In this document: piece by piece, positions 35,001 to 45,660 of the stretch
Numbering within the stretch: the first letter of the stretch is position 1
Layout: each line of letters opens with the position of its first letter
DNA from: Anastatus disparis
Lineage: Eukaryota; Arthropoda; Insecta; Hymenoptera; Eupelmidae
DNA length: 64,000 nt
Reading direction: 5' to 3'
NCBI GenBank assembly: GCA_017163975.1
Contig: JAFFSR010000249.1
Coordinates: 1,118,501 to 1,182,500, forward strand
The notes under the pieces: model-generated
What the model was told of the DNA's origin: nothing
The model's database searches: none
The model's input: only the letters and a program-made list of their open reading frames with translations
Made by a program: the position numbers and the translations under genes

Positions 35001-38000
35001 CTCTTATTATTTCATCAGACTTGGCTGTATTTAGTCATGTTCCGGTAGTTCAAACAGCACCAAATCGTTTTTATCTATTAATTATATGTTAATTAATGAT
35101 TATCAATCATTTAATTTTGGTTTATTTAGTTACAATAATAAATATTCGTAATTAGGTACTTTAAAGAATTTTTTTTCCCACCACCCTTTTATGATTTCAT
35201 CAGACTTGGCTGTATTTAGTCATGTTCCGGTACTTCAAACAACACCAGCTCGTTTTTATCTATCAATTATATGTTAATTAATGATTATCAATCATTTAAT
35301 TTTGGTTTATTTAGTTACAATAATAAATATTCTCAATAAGGTACTTTAAAGAACTTTTTTTTTAACCATACTAGTATTTTTCCTTCAGAATCGACTGCAT
35401 TTAGTCATGTTCCGGTGTTTCAAACTACACCAGATCGTTTTTATTTATTAATTATATGTTAATTAATGATTATCAATCATTTAATTTTGGTTTATTTAGT
35501 TACAATAATAAATATTCGTTATAAGGTACTTTAAAGAATTTTTTTTTTAAACACACTAGTATTTTTCCTTCAGACTCGACCGCATTGAGTCATGTTCCGG
35601 TATTTTAAACTGCACCAGATCGTTTTTATTTATTAATTATATGTTAAATAATGATTATCAATCATTTAATTTTGGTTTATTTGATTACAATAATAAATAT
35701 TCGTAATAAGGTACTTTAAAGAATTCTTTTTCCTACCAGCCTCTTATTATTTCATCAGACTTGGCTGTATTTAGTCATGTTCCGGTAGTTCAAACAGCAC
35801 CAAATCGTTTTTATCTATTAATTATATGTTAATTAATGATTATCAATCATTTAATTTTGGTTTATTTAGTTACAATAATAAATATTCGTAATTAGGTACT
35901 TTAAAGAATTTTTTTTCCCACCACCCTTTTATGATTTCATCAGACTTGGCTGTATTTAGTCATGTTCCGGTACTTCAAACAACACCAGCTCGTTTTTATC
36001 TATCAATTATATGTTAATTAATGATTATCAATCATTTAATTTTGGTTTATTTAGTTACAATAATAAATATTCTCAATAAGGTACTTTAAAGAACTTTTTT
36101 TTTAACCATACTAGTATTTTTCCTTCAGAATCGACTGCATTTAGTCATGTTCCGGTGTTTCAAACTACACCAGATCGTTTTTATTTATTAATTATATGTT
36201 AATTAATGATTATCAATCATTTAATTTTGGTTTATTTAGTTACAATAATAAATATTCGTTATAAGGTACTTTAAAGAATTTTCTTTTCCCACCAGCCTTT
36301 TATTATTTCATCAGACTTGGCTGTATTTAGTCATGTTCCGGTAGTTCAAACAACACCAGGTCGTTTTTATCTATTAATTATATGTCAATTAATGATTATC
36401 AATCATTTAATTTTGGTTTATTTAGTTACAATAATAAATATTTGTAATTAGGTACTTTAAAGAATTTTTTTTTAACCAGACTAGTATTTTTCCACCAGAC
36501 GCGGCTGCATTTAGTCATGTTCCGGTAGTTCAAACAACACCAGGTCGTTTTTATCTATTAATTATATGTTAATTAATGATTATCAATCATTTCATTTTGG
36601 TTTATTTAGTTACAATAATAAATATTCGTAATTAGGTACTTTAAAGAATTTTTTTTCCTACCAGCCTTTTATTATTTCATCAGACTTGGCTGTATTTAGT
36701 CATGTTCCGGTAGTTCAAACAACACCAGGTCGTTTTAATCCATTAATTATATGTTAATTAATGATTATCAATCATTTCATTTTGGTTTATTTAGTTACAA
36801 TAATAAATATTCGTAATTAGGTACTTTAAAGAATTTTTTTTTCTACCAGCCTTTTATTATTTCATCAGACTTGGCTGTATTTAGTCATGTTCCGGTAGTT
36901 AAAACAACACCAGGTCCTTTTAATCCATTAATTATATGTTAATTAATGATTATCAATCATTTAATTTTGGTTTATTTAGTTACAATAATAAATATTCGTA
37001 TTTAAGTACTTTAAAGAATTTTTTTTTTAACCACACTAGTATTTTTCCATCAGACTCGACTGCATTTAGTCATGTTCCGGTAATTCAAACTACACCAGAT
37101 CGTTTTTATTTATTAATTATATGTTAATTAATGATTATGAATCATTTAATTTTGGTTTATTTAATTACAATAATAAATATTCGTAATAAGGTACTTTAAA
37201 GAATTTTTTTTTCAATCAGACTAGTATTTTTCCATCAGACTCGACTGCATTTAGTCATGTTCCGGTGTTTCAAACTACACCAGATCGTTTTTATTTATTA
37301 ATTATATGTTAATTAATGATTATCAATCATTTAATTTTGGTTTATTTGATTACAATAATAAATATTCGTAATTAGGTACTTTAAAGAATTTTTTTTTCAA
37401 CCAGACTAGTATTTTTCTATCAGACGCGGCTGCATTTAGTCATGTTCCGGTAGTTCAAACAACACCAGGTCGTTTTTATCTATTAATTATATGTTAATTA
37501 ATGATTATCAGTCATTTAATTTTGGTTTATTGAGTTACAATAATAAATATTCGTATTTAAGTACTTTAAGGAATTTTTTTTCACGAAACTTGAATTTTTC
37601 ATCAGACTCCGCTGTATTAAGTCATGTTCCGGTGATTCAAACTACACCAGATTGTTATTATTTATTTATTACATGTTGAATAATGATTATCAATCATTTA
37701 ATTTTGGTTTATCTAGTTACAATAATAAATATTCGTAATAAGGTACTTTAAAGAATTTTTTTTTTAAACACACTAGTATTTTTCCTTCAGACTCGACCGC
37801 ATTTAGTCATGTTCCGGTATTTTAAACTGCACCAGATCGTTTTTATTTATTAATTATATGTTAAATAATGATTATCAATCATTTAATTTTGGTTTATTTG
37901 ATTACAATAATAAATATTCGTAATAAGGTACTTTAAAGAATTCTTTTTCCTACCAGCCTCTTATTATTTCATCAGACTTGGCTGTATTTAGTCATGTTCC

Positions 38001-39045
38001 GGTAGTTCAAACAGCACTAAATCGTTTTTATCTATTAATTATATGTTAATTAATGATTATCAATCATTTAATTTTGGTTTATTTAGTTACAATAATAAAT
38101 ATTCGTAATTAGGTACTTTAAAGACTTTTTTTTTTCCCACCAGCCTTTTAATATTTCATCAGACTTGGCTGTATTTAGTCATGTTCCGGTAGTTCAAACA
38201 ACACCAGGTCGTTTTCGTTTATTAATTATATGTTAATTAATGATTATCAATCATTTAATTTTGGTTTATTTAGTTACAATAATAAATATTTGTAATTAGG
38301 TACTTTAAAGAATTTTTTTTTCAACCAGACTAGTATTTTTCTATCAGACGCGGCTGCATTTAGTCATGTTCCGGTAGTTCAAACAACACCAGGTCGTTTT
38401 TATCTATTAATTATATGTTAATTAATGATTATCAGTCATTTAATTTTGGTTTATTGAGTTACAATAATAAATATTCGTATTTAAGTACTTTAAGGAATTT
38501 TTTTTCACGAAACTTGAATTTTTCATCAGACTCCGCTGTATTAAGTCATGTTCCGGTGATTCAAACTACACCAGATTGTTATTATTTATTTATTACATGT
38601 TGAATAATGATTATCAATCATTTAATTTTGGTTTATTTAGTTACAATAATAAATATTCGTAATAAGGTACTTAAAAGAAATTTTTTTTCAATCAGACTAG
38701 TATTTTTCCATCAGACTCGACTGCATTTAGTCATGTTCCGGTGTTTCAAACTACACCAGATCGTTTTTATTTATTAATTATATGTTAATTAATGATTATC
38801 AATCATTTAATTTTGGTTTATTTAGTTACGATAATAAATATTCGTAATTAGGTACTTTAAAGATTTTTTTTTTCTATCAGACCCGTCTGGATTTAGTCAT
38901 GTCACGGTGCTCCAAACTACACCATATTGTTATTATTCATTTATTACATTTTGATTTATGATTATTAATTATTTATTTTTGGTTTATTTAGTTACAATTA
39001 TAAATATCCGTAATTAGGTACTTCAAAGAATTTTTTTTTCCACCA
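32050..39045 (-). repeat. Right array of about 185-bp monomers (roughly 38 copies)
   Basis: Same monomer in the opposite orientation. It contains a clear higher-order repeat: four monomers (739-740 bp) at about 34804-35543 are repeated at about 35544-36283 with the same order of variants. A further block starting near 33117 recurs about 2956 bp downstream (16 monomers). Identical 62-63 codon frames appear in many monomers because the sequence is repeated, not because of coding selection. Confidence 0.92.
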
Positions 39046-39258
39046 GCCTTACCAGCCTTATGTTTGCATACATACCGTAAAGTATATTTTTTAACTCATG
39101 GCATTTTATCAACCTTCCGGTAGTCCGACCTTATCCAAACTTTTTTAATAGTTATATTTACAGTTAATAATCATATTTAAACAATAATAAAATAGTTTAA
39201 ATAAAAAAAAAAATTATTTTAATAGTGTCGGATCTGGACGTCGGAAACTTCAGGCTCA

Positions 39259-39268
39259 TTAATTTTAA
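39259..39268. repeat. Right 10-bp target duplication of the foldback
   Basis: TTAATTTTAA, the partner of 21536-21545. It lies inside codons 107-110 of the interrupted transposase frame. Confidence 0.92.
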
Positions 39269-39586
39269 GCTACTTGAAGTCTCGTTGAGCTGTTCTACCA
39301 CAGCCTCACTATGAATAAAATCTTCCGAAGATTGTTGACTGCTTGAAGTCGATAAAATAGGCGCATTTTTCACTTCATCTAATAATATTTTGTAACACGA
39401 AGGGCATACTTTATCTTCTCTAGAGAAAGAAGTATTTAGATACAAGCGCTTCAAAGACTCCGTTAGATCACCTAATTCTCTAAGCGGACTTTTGGAGCAA
39501 TTATAAATAACTTTTTTGTGCCTTTCTTTTAAATCCTTGCACTTCATTTCAACAATCAGTGATGCCATTATTGATATTCTGTTCAA
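39269..39586 (-). pseudogene. Transposase N-terminal part (codons 1-106), separated from the main part
   Basis: It starts at ATG 39586 (MNRISIMASLIVEMKC). It contains HKKVIYNCSKSPLRELGDL and a CPSCYKILL cysteine pair that may belong to a zinc-binding fold, then a Ser/Gln-rich linker. The frame reaches the target duplication in phase (Leu-Lys-Leu) and then runs by chance 23 codons into the foldback terminus before a stop. The homologous stretch at 60485-60820 continues directly towards the main transposase part without an insertion. A truncated 129-residue protein could be made, but it would lack all catalytic motifs. Confidence 0.85.
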
Positions 39587-39929
39587 TGACAGATCGAAAA
39601 AAATAATTTTTCTTAAACAACTTTATTTTTTATCTTCCTTTTCTTATATTTTTAAACGCGTCAAGTCGTTGATGAGAATGCAAAGAACGAATCATCGCCA
39701 CCTAGTAGTGACATGCGTCAACTCCCTAGAAAATAAATTCAAATTCTAGGCGCGAAATTCAAACTGATAAAAAAATTATATTCTTCAACAAAAAAAATTT
39801 TTATTATAATAATGTACCATAAAAAGAGGATGAATGGTTATATATTCTTTCATCAAAATAACTTTTTTTTTAAATTAAAAAATTAATATCTTTAGATTTT
39901 AATCTTTAACGAAAATTGCGTTTCTTCAA
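39587..39929 (-). promoter_or_regulatory. Transposase leader and likely promoter region
   Basis: This is the sequence between the right TIR and the transposase ATG. It is strongly conserved between this copy and 60136-60484 (for example GGCGATGATTCGTTC, CATCAACGACTTGACGCG, then a TTTAAAAATATAAG-like TATA candidate). Conservation outside the coding region suggests it belongs to the element, but no core promoter can be proven. Confidence 0.4.
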
Positions 39930-40659
39930 TGTAAATATCATATTTATTTAAAGTTTCAGGATTTTTTTTTAAACTTTAAATCGTCATAACTTTGGTTCTA
40001 ATTGATCAAAATATTTGATCCGGGGTTTATTTTAAACATTATTGTTAATATTTTTGATATATTAATAAATAAAAGCATAAAAATAGTTGTAAGAACACGT
40101 AAAGTTGCAAAAATAGTACGATGCGCCATGGTATCAATGTTTCAAAATCGAAAATATAAAAAAAACGTTCAAAAATCTGTTTAAAAAAAATAAGGCGAAA
40201 TCGCATATTCTCACCTACCCCAAAAGTTAGTATTTTTTATGTATAAAATCATATGAAAATTAAAAAAAAAAATTTATAGTTTTTGAGAAAATCGTGTTCG
40301 AGAAAAATCGCTTTTTTCGGTTTTTCGTAAATAACTCAGTAAGATCAAATTGTATTACAAAAATCAAGATTGCATTTTAAACTAGACCAAATTTCGCACA
40401 CTTTCGTTAAAAGAACGTCCAAAATGGTTAAAAATTGACGGAGCTATAGTCATTTAAAAGTAGAGGTTCATTTTCAATTTTTGAATTTTTGTTTTTACAT
40501 CCAACACTAAAATTGCTGTAGTAAAAAAAAAAAAAAAATTTGAGCGTTCTACAAGGTAAATTTTATCTTCATATACATAATAGAAGGTATTTTTATTACT
40601 TAGAAGAAAAAAAAAAATTCGATCAGTGACGGCCTGCATGAATCTGAATGGAATCAGCC
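39930..40659 (-). repeat. Right TIR of the 18870-40659 transposon
   Basis: Inverted copy of 18870-19596. It ends in GGAATCAGCC at 40659. The small open frames at 40002-40184 and 40454-40639 fall within it and are not conserved in the other copies. Confidence 0.88.
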
Positions 40660-40685
40660 AATAGTAGTAATAGTAATATTTTTAA

Positions 40686-40910
40686 TTGATCATTTTATTA
40701 AGTACATATTCTTTCAGAAACAAAAACGAAATCCCTCCATTAAAATGGGTCCAATCTAAATATATTTTCGAATGGCATGATAATACGATTAGATTTTTAG
40801 AGATATATAAGTACCGATGGTATAAGTTTATGATTCCATATACTGGTAAGGGTAGTCAATTTAAAGTTCAATTATATAGAAGTTGTTACTTTTCATTAAA
40901 TATTCATTGA
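40686..40910 (+). CDS. Short unrecognised open frame, aromatic-rich
   Basis: A 74-codon frame begins 27 bases outside the transposon end. From residue 17 it reads PLKWVQSKYIFEWHDNTIRF and later YKYRWYKFMIPYTGKGSQF, a Trp/Tyr-rich composition unlike the repetitive frames nearby. I recognise no family. It could be an exon fragment or a decayed transposon gene; the stop at 40910 is followed by AT-rich sequence. There is no visible start context or splice evidence. Confidence 0.2.
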   Translation: MIILLSTYSFRNKNEIPPLKWVQSKYIFEWHDNTIRFLEIYKYRWYKFMIPYTGKGSQFKVQLYRSCYFSLNIH

Positions 40911-41462
40911 TGCATACATTTTAATTCTAATCCAACAAAATTATTAAAATCATAGTGTAAGGAATAGATTTCAGACTTATTAGTCGCGTCGTACGCCTAC
41001 ATATAGACCACGGTACTTAAAAATATAGAAATATATTTATAAGAAAATTTATAGATTTAATGATTTAAGTGAAAGATAAATAATTTATTAATGCTATTAA
41101 CGAGATATTAATGAGATCTTAATACTTGAGATCTTATACTTATTATTGATGCATAATATTCTACATTTACGTGACGATTGTAATTTTTAAGTAATGTTGA
41201 ATTATATGGTATTAACATTGAGTTATCCACTTTTATTTGATGTTCATCAATTTTTTTTATTATTATAGTAGTCTTTTGATTTACTATTTTTTCTTTTGTA
41301 TTTTGGAAAACCATTATCTTAAAAAATAATTAATCTACAAAACGTTTTATAAAAAATTTTTTTAAATTTACTATTTTTCAATTCATAACAAAGTGTTTTT
41401 GGACCGTCTAACATATATTTTAACATGAATAAATCTTTTTCGATGTAAATTAAATTAAATAT

Positions 41463-41511
41463 TAAGGGTTGACGAGCGGTACCCCCTGCTCGCTTCGCTC
41501 GCCAACCCCCC
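41463..41511. repeat. GC-rich box, copy 1
   Basis: An isolated G+C-rich block (GGGTTGACGAGCGGTACCCC, then TGCTCGCTTCGCTCGCCAAC) in AT-rich DNA. It is shared with 43058-43102 and 58479-58522. Confidence 0.7.
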
Positions 41512-42290
41512 ATTTAGTATTTATTAGAAGTTAAATACACTTATTAAGGACTCTATTAAATTAAATATTGAATTTCCTAATTATCAAATTATAAAGTTTG
41601 TTTTACTTTTATAAGATTTTGTTCGCTCAATTTTTTCTTCATCAGAATATATAATTATACTTTATTTAATATATTATTTTTATATTTTTTTAAACAATTA
41701 TTACAGAAAGTTAAGATTTTCATTAAAATTAAAAAAAAGTGACAGATTTCCACACTACCCAAAGAGGTACTGTTATATCATATATTAAATAATTATATCA
41801 TAATTCAATTATTAAATAATATATGATATGAGCGCGTTGTTTTTTTTTTTGTCTTATAAAAAAATTTCTGATAATGAAAATTCTGTAGAAAGTTGGGATA
41901 CTGTGCATGATACATATGTATATCATTGTAATTTGTATAAAAAAATTTAATTTCTATCTTTATCTAATAAGATTGTTTTTTTTAAGAAGATGTAAAACGG
42001 ACATTACACTTGTACTAATAGATTTAAACTTTCTATTCATTATATGGCTGAACTAGAAGAAAAGAAATGCATTAGCTTGTTGTATGTATTTATATAAGTA
42101 TGTATGTATGTAAGTATGCACAATGATGATTATTTATTACTTAAGTTAACAAAGCGGCTATAGTTGAGGTGGAAATAAAGCATTTTATGTAAATCAGATG
42201 TAGATTTACTCATTTCTAATATTAAATGAAATAATTATTGTATTTTGATTTCTATATTTTATGTTTAAATTACCATTTTTTTCTGTTATT

Positions 42291-42430
42291 TTCATTCACT
42301 TTAATCTTAATTCCTATAAGAGTGATCACATCTTTATTTTACAGTTGAAAAGTTATGAATTTCATTCACTTTAATCTTAATTCCGCTAATAATGATCACA
42401 TCGTTATTTTACAGTTCAAAAGTTATTAAG
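42291..42430 (+). repeat. 66-bp direct duplication
   Basis: TTCATTCACTTTAATCTTAATTCC, GATCACATC-TTATTTTACAGTT-AAAAGTTAT occurs twice in tandem with few changes. No coding meaning evident. Confidence 0.8.
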
Positions 42431-42835
42431 ATATAGAAATTACAATAAAAATTAAACGGAAATAGGTGATTTATTTTCTATTCTAATTTTAAGAGAATTA
42501 GCACTAATTTTAAACAATATATAATATAAATTTTTATACAATTGACAAAACTTAATTCTAAGAAAACTTAAAGAGTCGTTAAGCAAAACGTAAGTCAGGA
42601 AGAGGCAGACTATAGTATTCCTGTGTTAAATATCGCAACTTTAGAAGCTGATTATTTAAAAATTAATATGGCATGCCATATAAAAAATGAATGCAATTGA
42701 TAGAGCTTACAAAGATCTACTTATTCCAATAATAGAATAATGTTTAAATTGATATTTTAAGAAAATCAATATCAATTTCCAAGAGAACGTTCTTAAATAA
42801 CAATTAATTAAATTAGCTAACAATAAACTACATTT

Positions 42836-42972
42836 CAGCTATCTCTCAACTAACTTTCAGCTAAATTTTATGTGAATTTCAGCTATCTCTCAGCTAACTT
42901 TCAGCTAAATTTTATCTGAATTTCAGCTAACTTTTAGCTAACTTTCAGCTAAATTTTATCTGAATTTCAGCT
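42836..42972 (+). repeat. CAGCTAA minisatellite
   Basis: About three units of roughly 53 bp built from TTTCAGCTAAATTTTATCTG and TTCAGCTATCTCTCAGCTAAC. The CAGCT word repeats about ten times. Confidence 0.85.
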
Positions 42973-43000
42973 GACTGAGGGCACATAAAATTCTTATACA

Positions 43001-43018
43001 CGGCGGCGGCGGCGGCGT
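43001..43018 (+). repeat. (CGG)n microsatellite
   Basis: Five to six CGG triplets in an otherwise AT-rich context. Confidence 0.8.
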
Positions 43019-43057
43019 AGGCGATATATCTTTATTATATAGGGAGATATATACATA

Positions 43058-43102
43058 TACTAGGGGGGGTTCACCCTTGCTCGCTCCGGTCGCCAACCCT
43101 CC
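43058..43102. repeat. GC-rich box, copy 2
   Basis: CTAGGGGGGGTTCACCCTTG followed by CTCGCTCCGGTCGCCAACCC, bordered by TATA on the left. On the minus strand it ends in CTAG before a T, which recalls a Helitron 3' end, but this is weak. Confidence 0.6.
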
Positions 43103-43559
43103 GAATACACACATTTCAAAGTAAATAGAAGAGTAGGACATAATGAAGCTAAATTTTATATTTGCGAATGTAAAAAAAGTTCAATAGAAAACATCGATAC
43201 ATAAAAATATAAGATATGAAGTAATAGAATTAGGATTAATAAAAAAAGATGGTTTAACGCGACATTCAAAAGTTCACAATGAATCAAACTTATATATTTT
43301 TGAAATAAATTAAAAATAGAATTGTAAATAACATTAAAATTTCAAGTTATGATAGTATATAATAATATTTAATAATAATTATGAGCAAATAATAAAAAAT
43401 AGAATAATAGAATAATAGAAAATTATGATTATAAATAAATATTTTTATCTTCTTATGTCCTAAATTTTATACATATTGAAAAGATACAAAGAAAATGCTC
43501 CCTCTCTGCATTTTTTATTTTTGGGCTTGAGACCAACATATATAAACATATAGCTGCAT

Positions 43560-44060
43560 TAAGAATGTTTTTTTTTACTGTCGCTAAAGAAGTGTACACT
43601 TTTTTTTCATTGTCGATAAAAAAGCTTAAAAATTTATTCATTATTGTCGCTGAAGCATACAGATCTATTGTTTGATGTCGCTAAAAAAATCTCATATAAG
43701 CATACAAATTTATTGTTTATTATCGCTAAAAGGAGCTTACAGATTAATTTGTTATTATTACTGAAATAATTTTATAGACTTATTTTTAATTGTCGCTAAT
43801 AGAAGCTTATAAATTTAAATTTCATTGTAGTTATAAAAAGCTTACATATTTATTCTTCATTGTCGCTAAAGAAGCTTGTACAGTTGCTTGATATTTTTAC
43901 TAAAAAAAATTTTTAATAATTCTAAATATTTATTTAATATGTCGTTAAATTTCATTGTCGCTAAAAGAAGCTTACAAATTTATGTTTTATTACAAGCTTA
44001 CATATTTATTTTTTATTGTTGTTAAAAAAAACTTATACATTAATTTTTTTTGTAGTAAAT
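43560..44060 (+). repeat. GTCGCTAAA array, left arm
   Basis: About eight diverged units, spaced 40-90 bp, of the form TTTATTGTCGCTAAAAGAAGCTTACAAAT. The inverted counterpart is at 49610-49975. Confidence 0.75.
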
Positions 44061-44311
44061 CAATAATATTTTATATTTTGTATTTTAACTATCATCAATT
44101 TATTTTTCTGTAACCTTTAAAAATAATCATTTTATATTGAGAATATTGTATTTATTAATGTAATGAAATAAAAATATTAAATTACTTAATTTGCCTTATC
44201 TAAAATTATTTCATTTGCTAATATAAGTTCTTCTTACTCCATGTTTTCATCATTTAATACTTTAGTAAATTCCAATCTTTTTACTTTTAATATATATGTA
44301 ATATCTATGAA

Positions 44312-44378
<67 letters not shown>

Positions 44379-44869
44379 CACGAATATTTTCATAAGTGTA
44401 TATGCATATAATATATTATTATAATTGTTTTTACTATTTTATTCTATTTTTCCAATAATTTCTAGTTTTGTTCCTCTTACCCAATTCACATATTTATTTT
44501 CTAATTTATTTAATAAAATGTCTAATTTATATTGTCCATCCGCTATTGTTCCGATGTATTCTGATTCATTTTTTTTATGTTTTTGTGCAAAAGAATTTTT
44601 TAAATACCCTTGTATTTCTGAAAAATGAAAAATTATTTATATTATTATATTTTTTTTTTCAATAATATTTAATTACTTATTAAACCAGGTCTTAATTTTA
44701 TTTCTTCGAAATTTATTTTAATTGGTTTGTTATTTTTCAATCAAGCGTACGCAATAGCATGAAATGCAGTCAAAAATAAAATCAAATAAAAACTCTCACT
44801 CACCAACCATTCAGCCAACACTCATACAATAAATACACTCACACCTTAAGCCTATATACAGGACGTTAC
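44061..44869. other. AT-rich stretch with a TA microsatellite
   Basis: A (TA)n run spans about 44317-44376. Two overlapping 65-67 codon frames (44425-44665) are Phe/Leu/Ile-rich, as expected of AT-rich DNA. I see no gene. Confidence 0.5.
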
Positions 44870-44913
44870 AAAAATAAATTAAATAAATTAACATAAATTA
44901 ATAGTAAAAAATA

Positions 44914-45660
44914 TTAATCTAGGTCGAGCAAGTACCCTCTCATCGCTGCTTTGAACCTGCTGAGAAATGGAAGATGTTTGATCTTAGCAGGCAGCGAGTT
45001 CCTAAAATGCGCACCTTGAACTTGGAAGGAATTCCTGCCAACCTCAGTACGCATAAAGGGCACCATTAAATCCCTGATTTCTCCCCTAGTAGCCACCCTG
45101 GGTACACATCTAGTGAAGAGACCCATTAGATGCTCCGTAGTATTCATGCGCACGATCTTGTACATGAATACAGCCAAAAAATACTGTCTCCTCGAATTAG
45201 TACGCAGCCAACCCAACGCTGCTCTATAAGAAGAAATATGAGCTCCCATTCTTATACCTAATATATATCTCACACACGAATTCTGCAGTCTTTGTATTCT
45301 CCTCTTCAAGCCCTGTGAAGCATTGAGCAGAACTACCGAACAGTAATCGAAATGCGGAAACAGCAGGGCGGTTGCAAGTTGTTTACGCAGAGCCTCCGTG
45401 GTATACCGACGAAAAAAACCGCAAACCGTACAATACTCTATTGAATTTTTTGTAACCATATTAATGTGAGGCTCCCAAGAAAGCTTAGAGTCAAGCACAA
45501 CACCAAGGCTCGTTACAATGTCAGAGAAAGGAATGCTGACACCTCCCTCAAAGTCAATCGTCCGTGGCGCCCCAGCATAAAATGAATTGATAAAACGATT
45601 ACTGCCAAAGACGATTGCCTTAGTCTTGCTAACTTTAAAGTGAGTGAGGCACCAGCCGCC
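44914..45660 (-). pseudogene. LINE reverse transcriptase thumb and C-terminal region
   Basis: The downstream frame gives HFKVSKTKAIVFGSNRFI, SLGVVLDSKLSWEPHI, ALLFPHFDYCSVVLL, LKRRIQRLQNSCVRYILG and FRNSLPAKIKHLPFLSRFK, all standard C-terminal landmarks of jockey/CR1-like ORF2. It ends at a natural-looking stop near 44914. It is in a different frame from the palm region. The GxxxD...W spacing and the final LPxxI block suggest that the 3' end of the ORF is complete. Confidence 0.92.

Larger units (their letters stand above)
21546..39258. mobile_element. 17.7-kb foldback element made of inverted satellite-like arrays
   Basis: The ends TGAGCCTGAAGTTTCCGACG and its mirror start a non-repetitive subterminal part of about 220 bp, identical or nearly so in both arms. 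Each arm then becomes a tandem array of about 185-bp monomers: plus orientation from 21770 to about 31480, minus orientation from about 32050 to 39045. No protein-coding gene was found inside. Long TIRs built of direct repeats plus a 9-10 bp target duplication resemble Drosophila FB foldback elements, which are placed in the Mutator superfamily; the kinship is inferred from architecture alone. It must have been mobilised in trans or formed by internal rearrangement. Confidence 0.9.
18870..40659 (-). mobile_element. DNA transposon with about 0.73-kb TIRs, enlarged by a nested foldback
   Basis: The mirror ends GGCTGATTCCATTCAG...CTGAATGGAATCAGCC bracket the unit. Removing the nested element (21546-39258) and one target copy leaves about 4.07 kb: left TIR, a single 657-codon transposase frame on the minus strand, a leader and right TIR. 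A second copy, truncated and in the opposite orientation, is at 59033-61914, and its border with unrelated sequence confirms the GGCTG terminus. I could not find a matching target duplication (flanks GTATGT and AATAGT), so the superfamily is open. Confidence 0.85.
40660..43485. other. AT-rich stretch without a recognised gene
   Basis: It contains the uncertain frame at 40686-40910, two GC-rich boxes (41463-41511, 43058-43102), a 66-bp duplication (42291-42430), a CAGCTAA minisatellite (42836-42972) and a (CGG)n run. The remainder is AT-rich and featureless to my reading. Confidence 0.5.

Noticed and set aside
22941..38603. Repeated 60-70 codon frames such as MLINDYQSFNFGLLSYNNKYS in the satellite arrays
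   Set aside because: They recur because the monomer is repeated, are open in only some variants, read mostly AT-rich filler and show no coding constraint.
21770..39045. Regularly spaced repeats considered as a CRISPR array
   Set aside because: The whole 185-bp unit is repeated, without unique spacers, there are no cas genes, and the DNA is eukaryotic.
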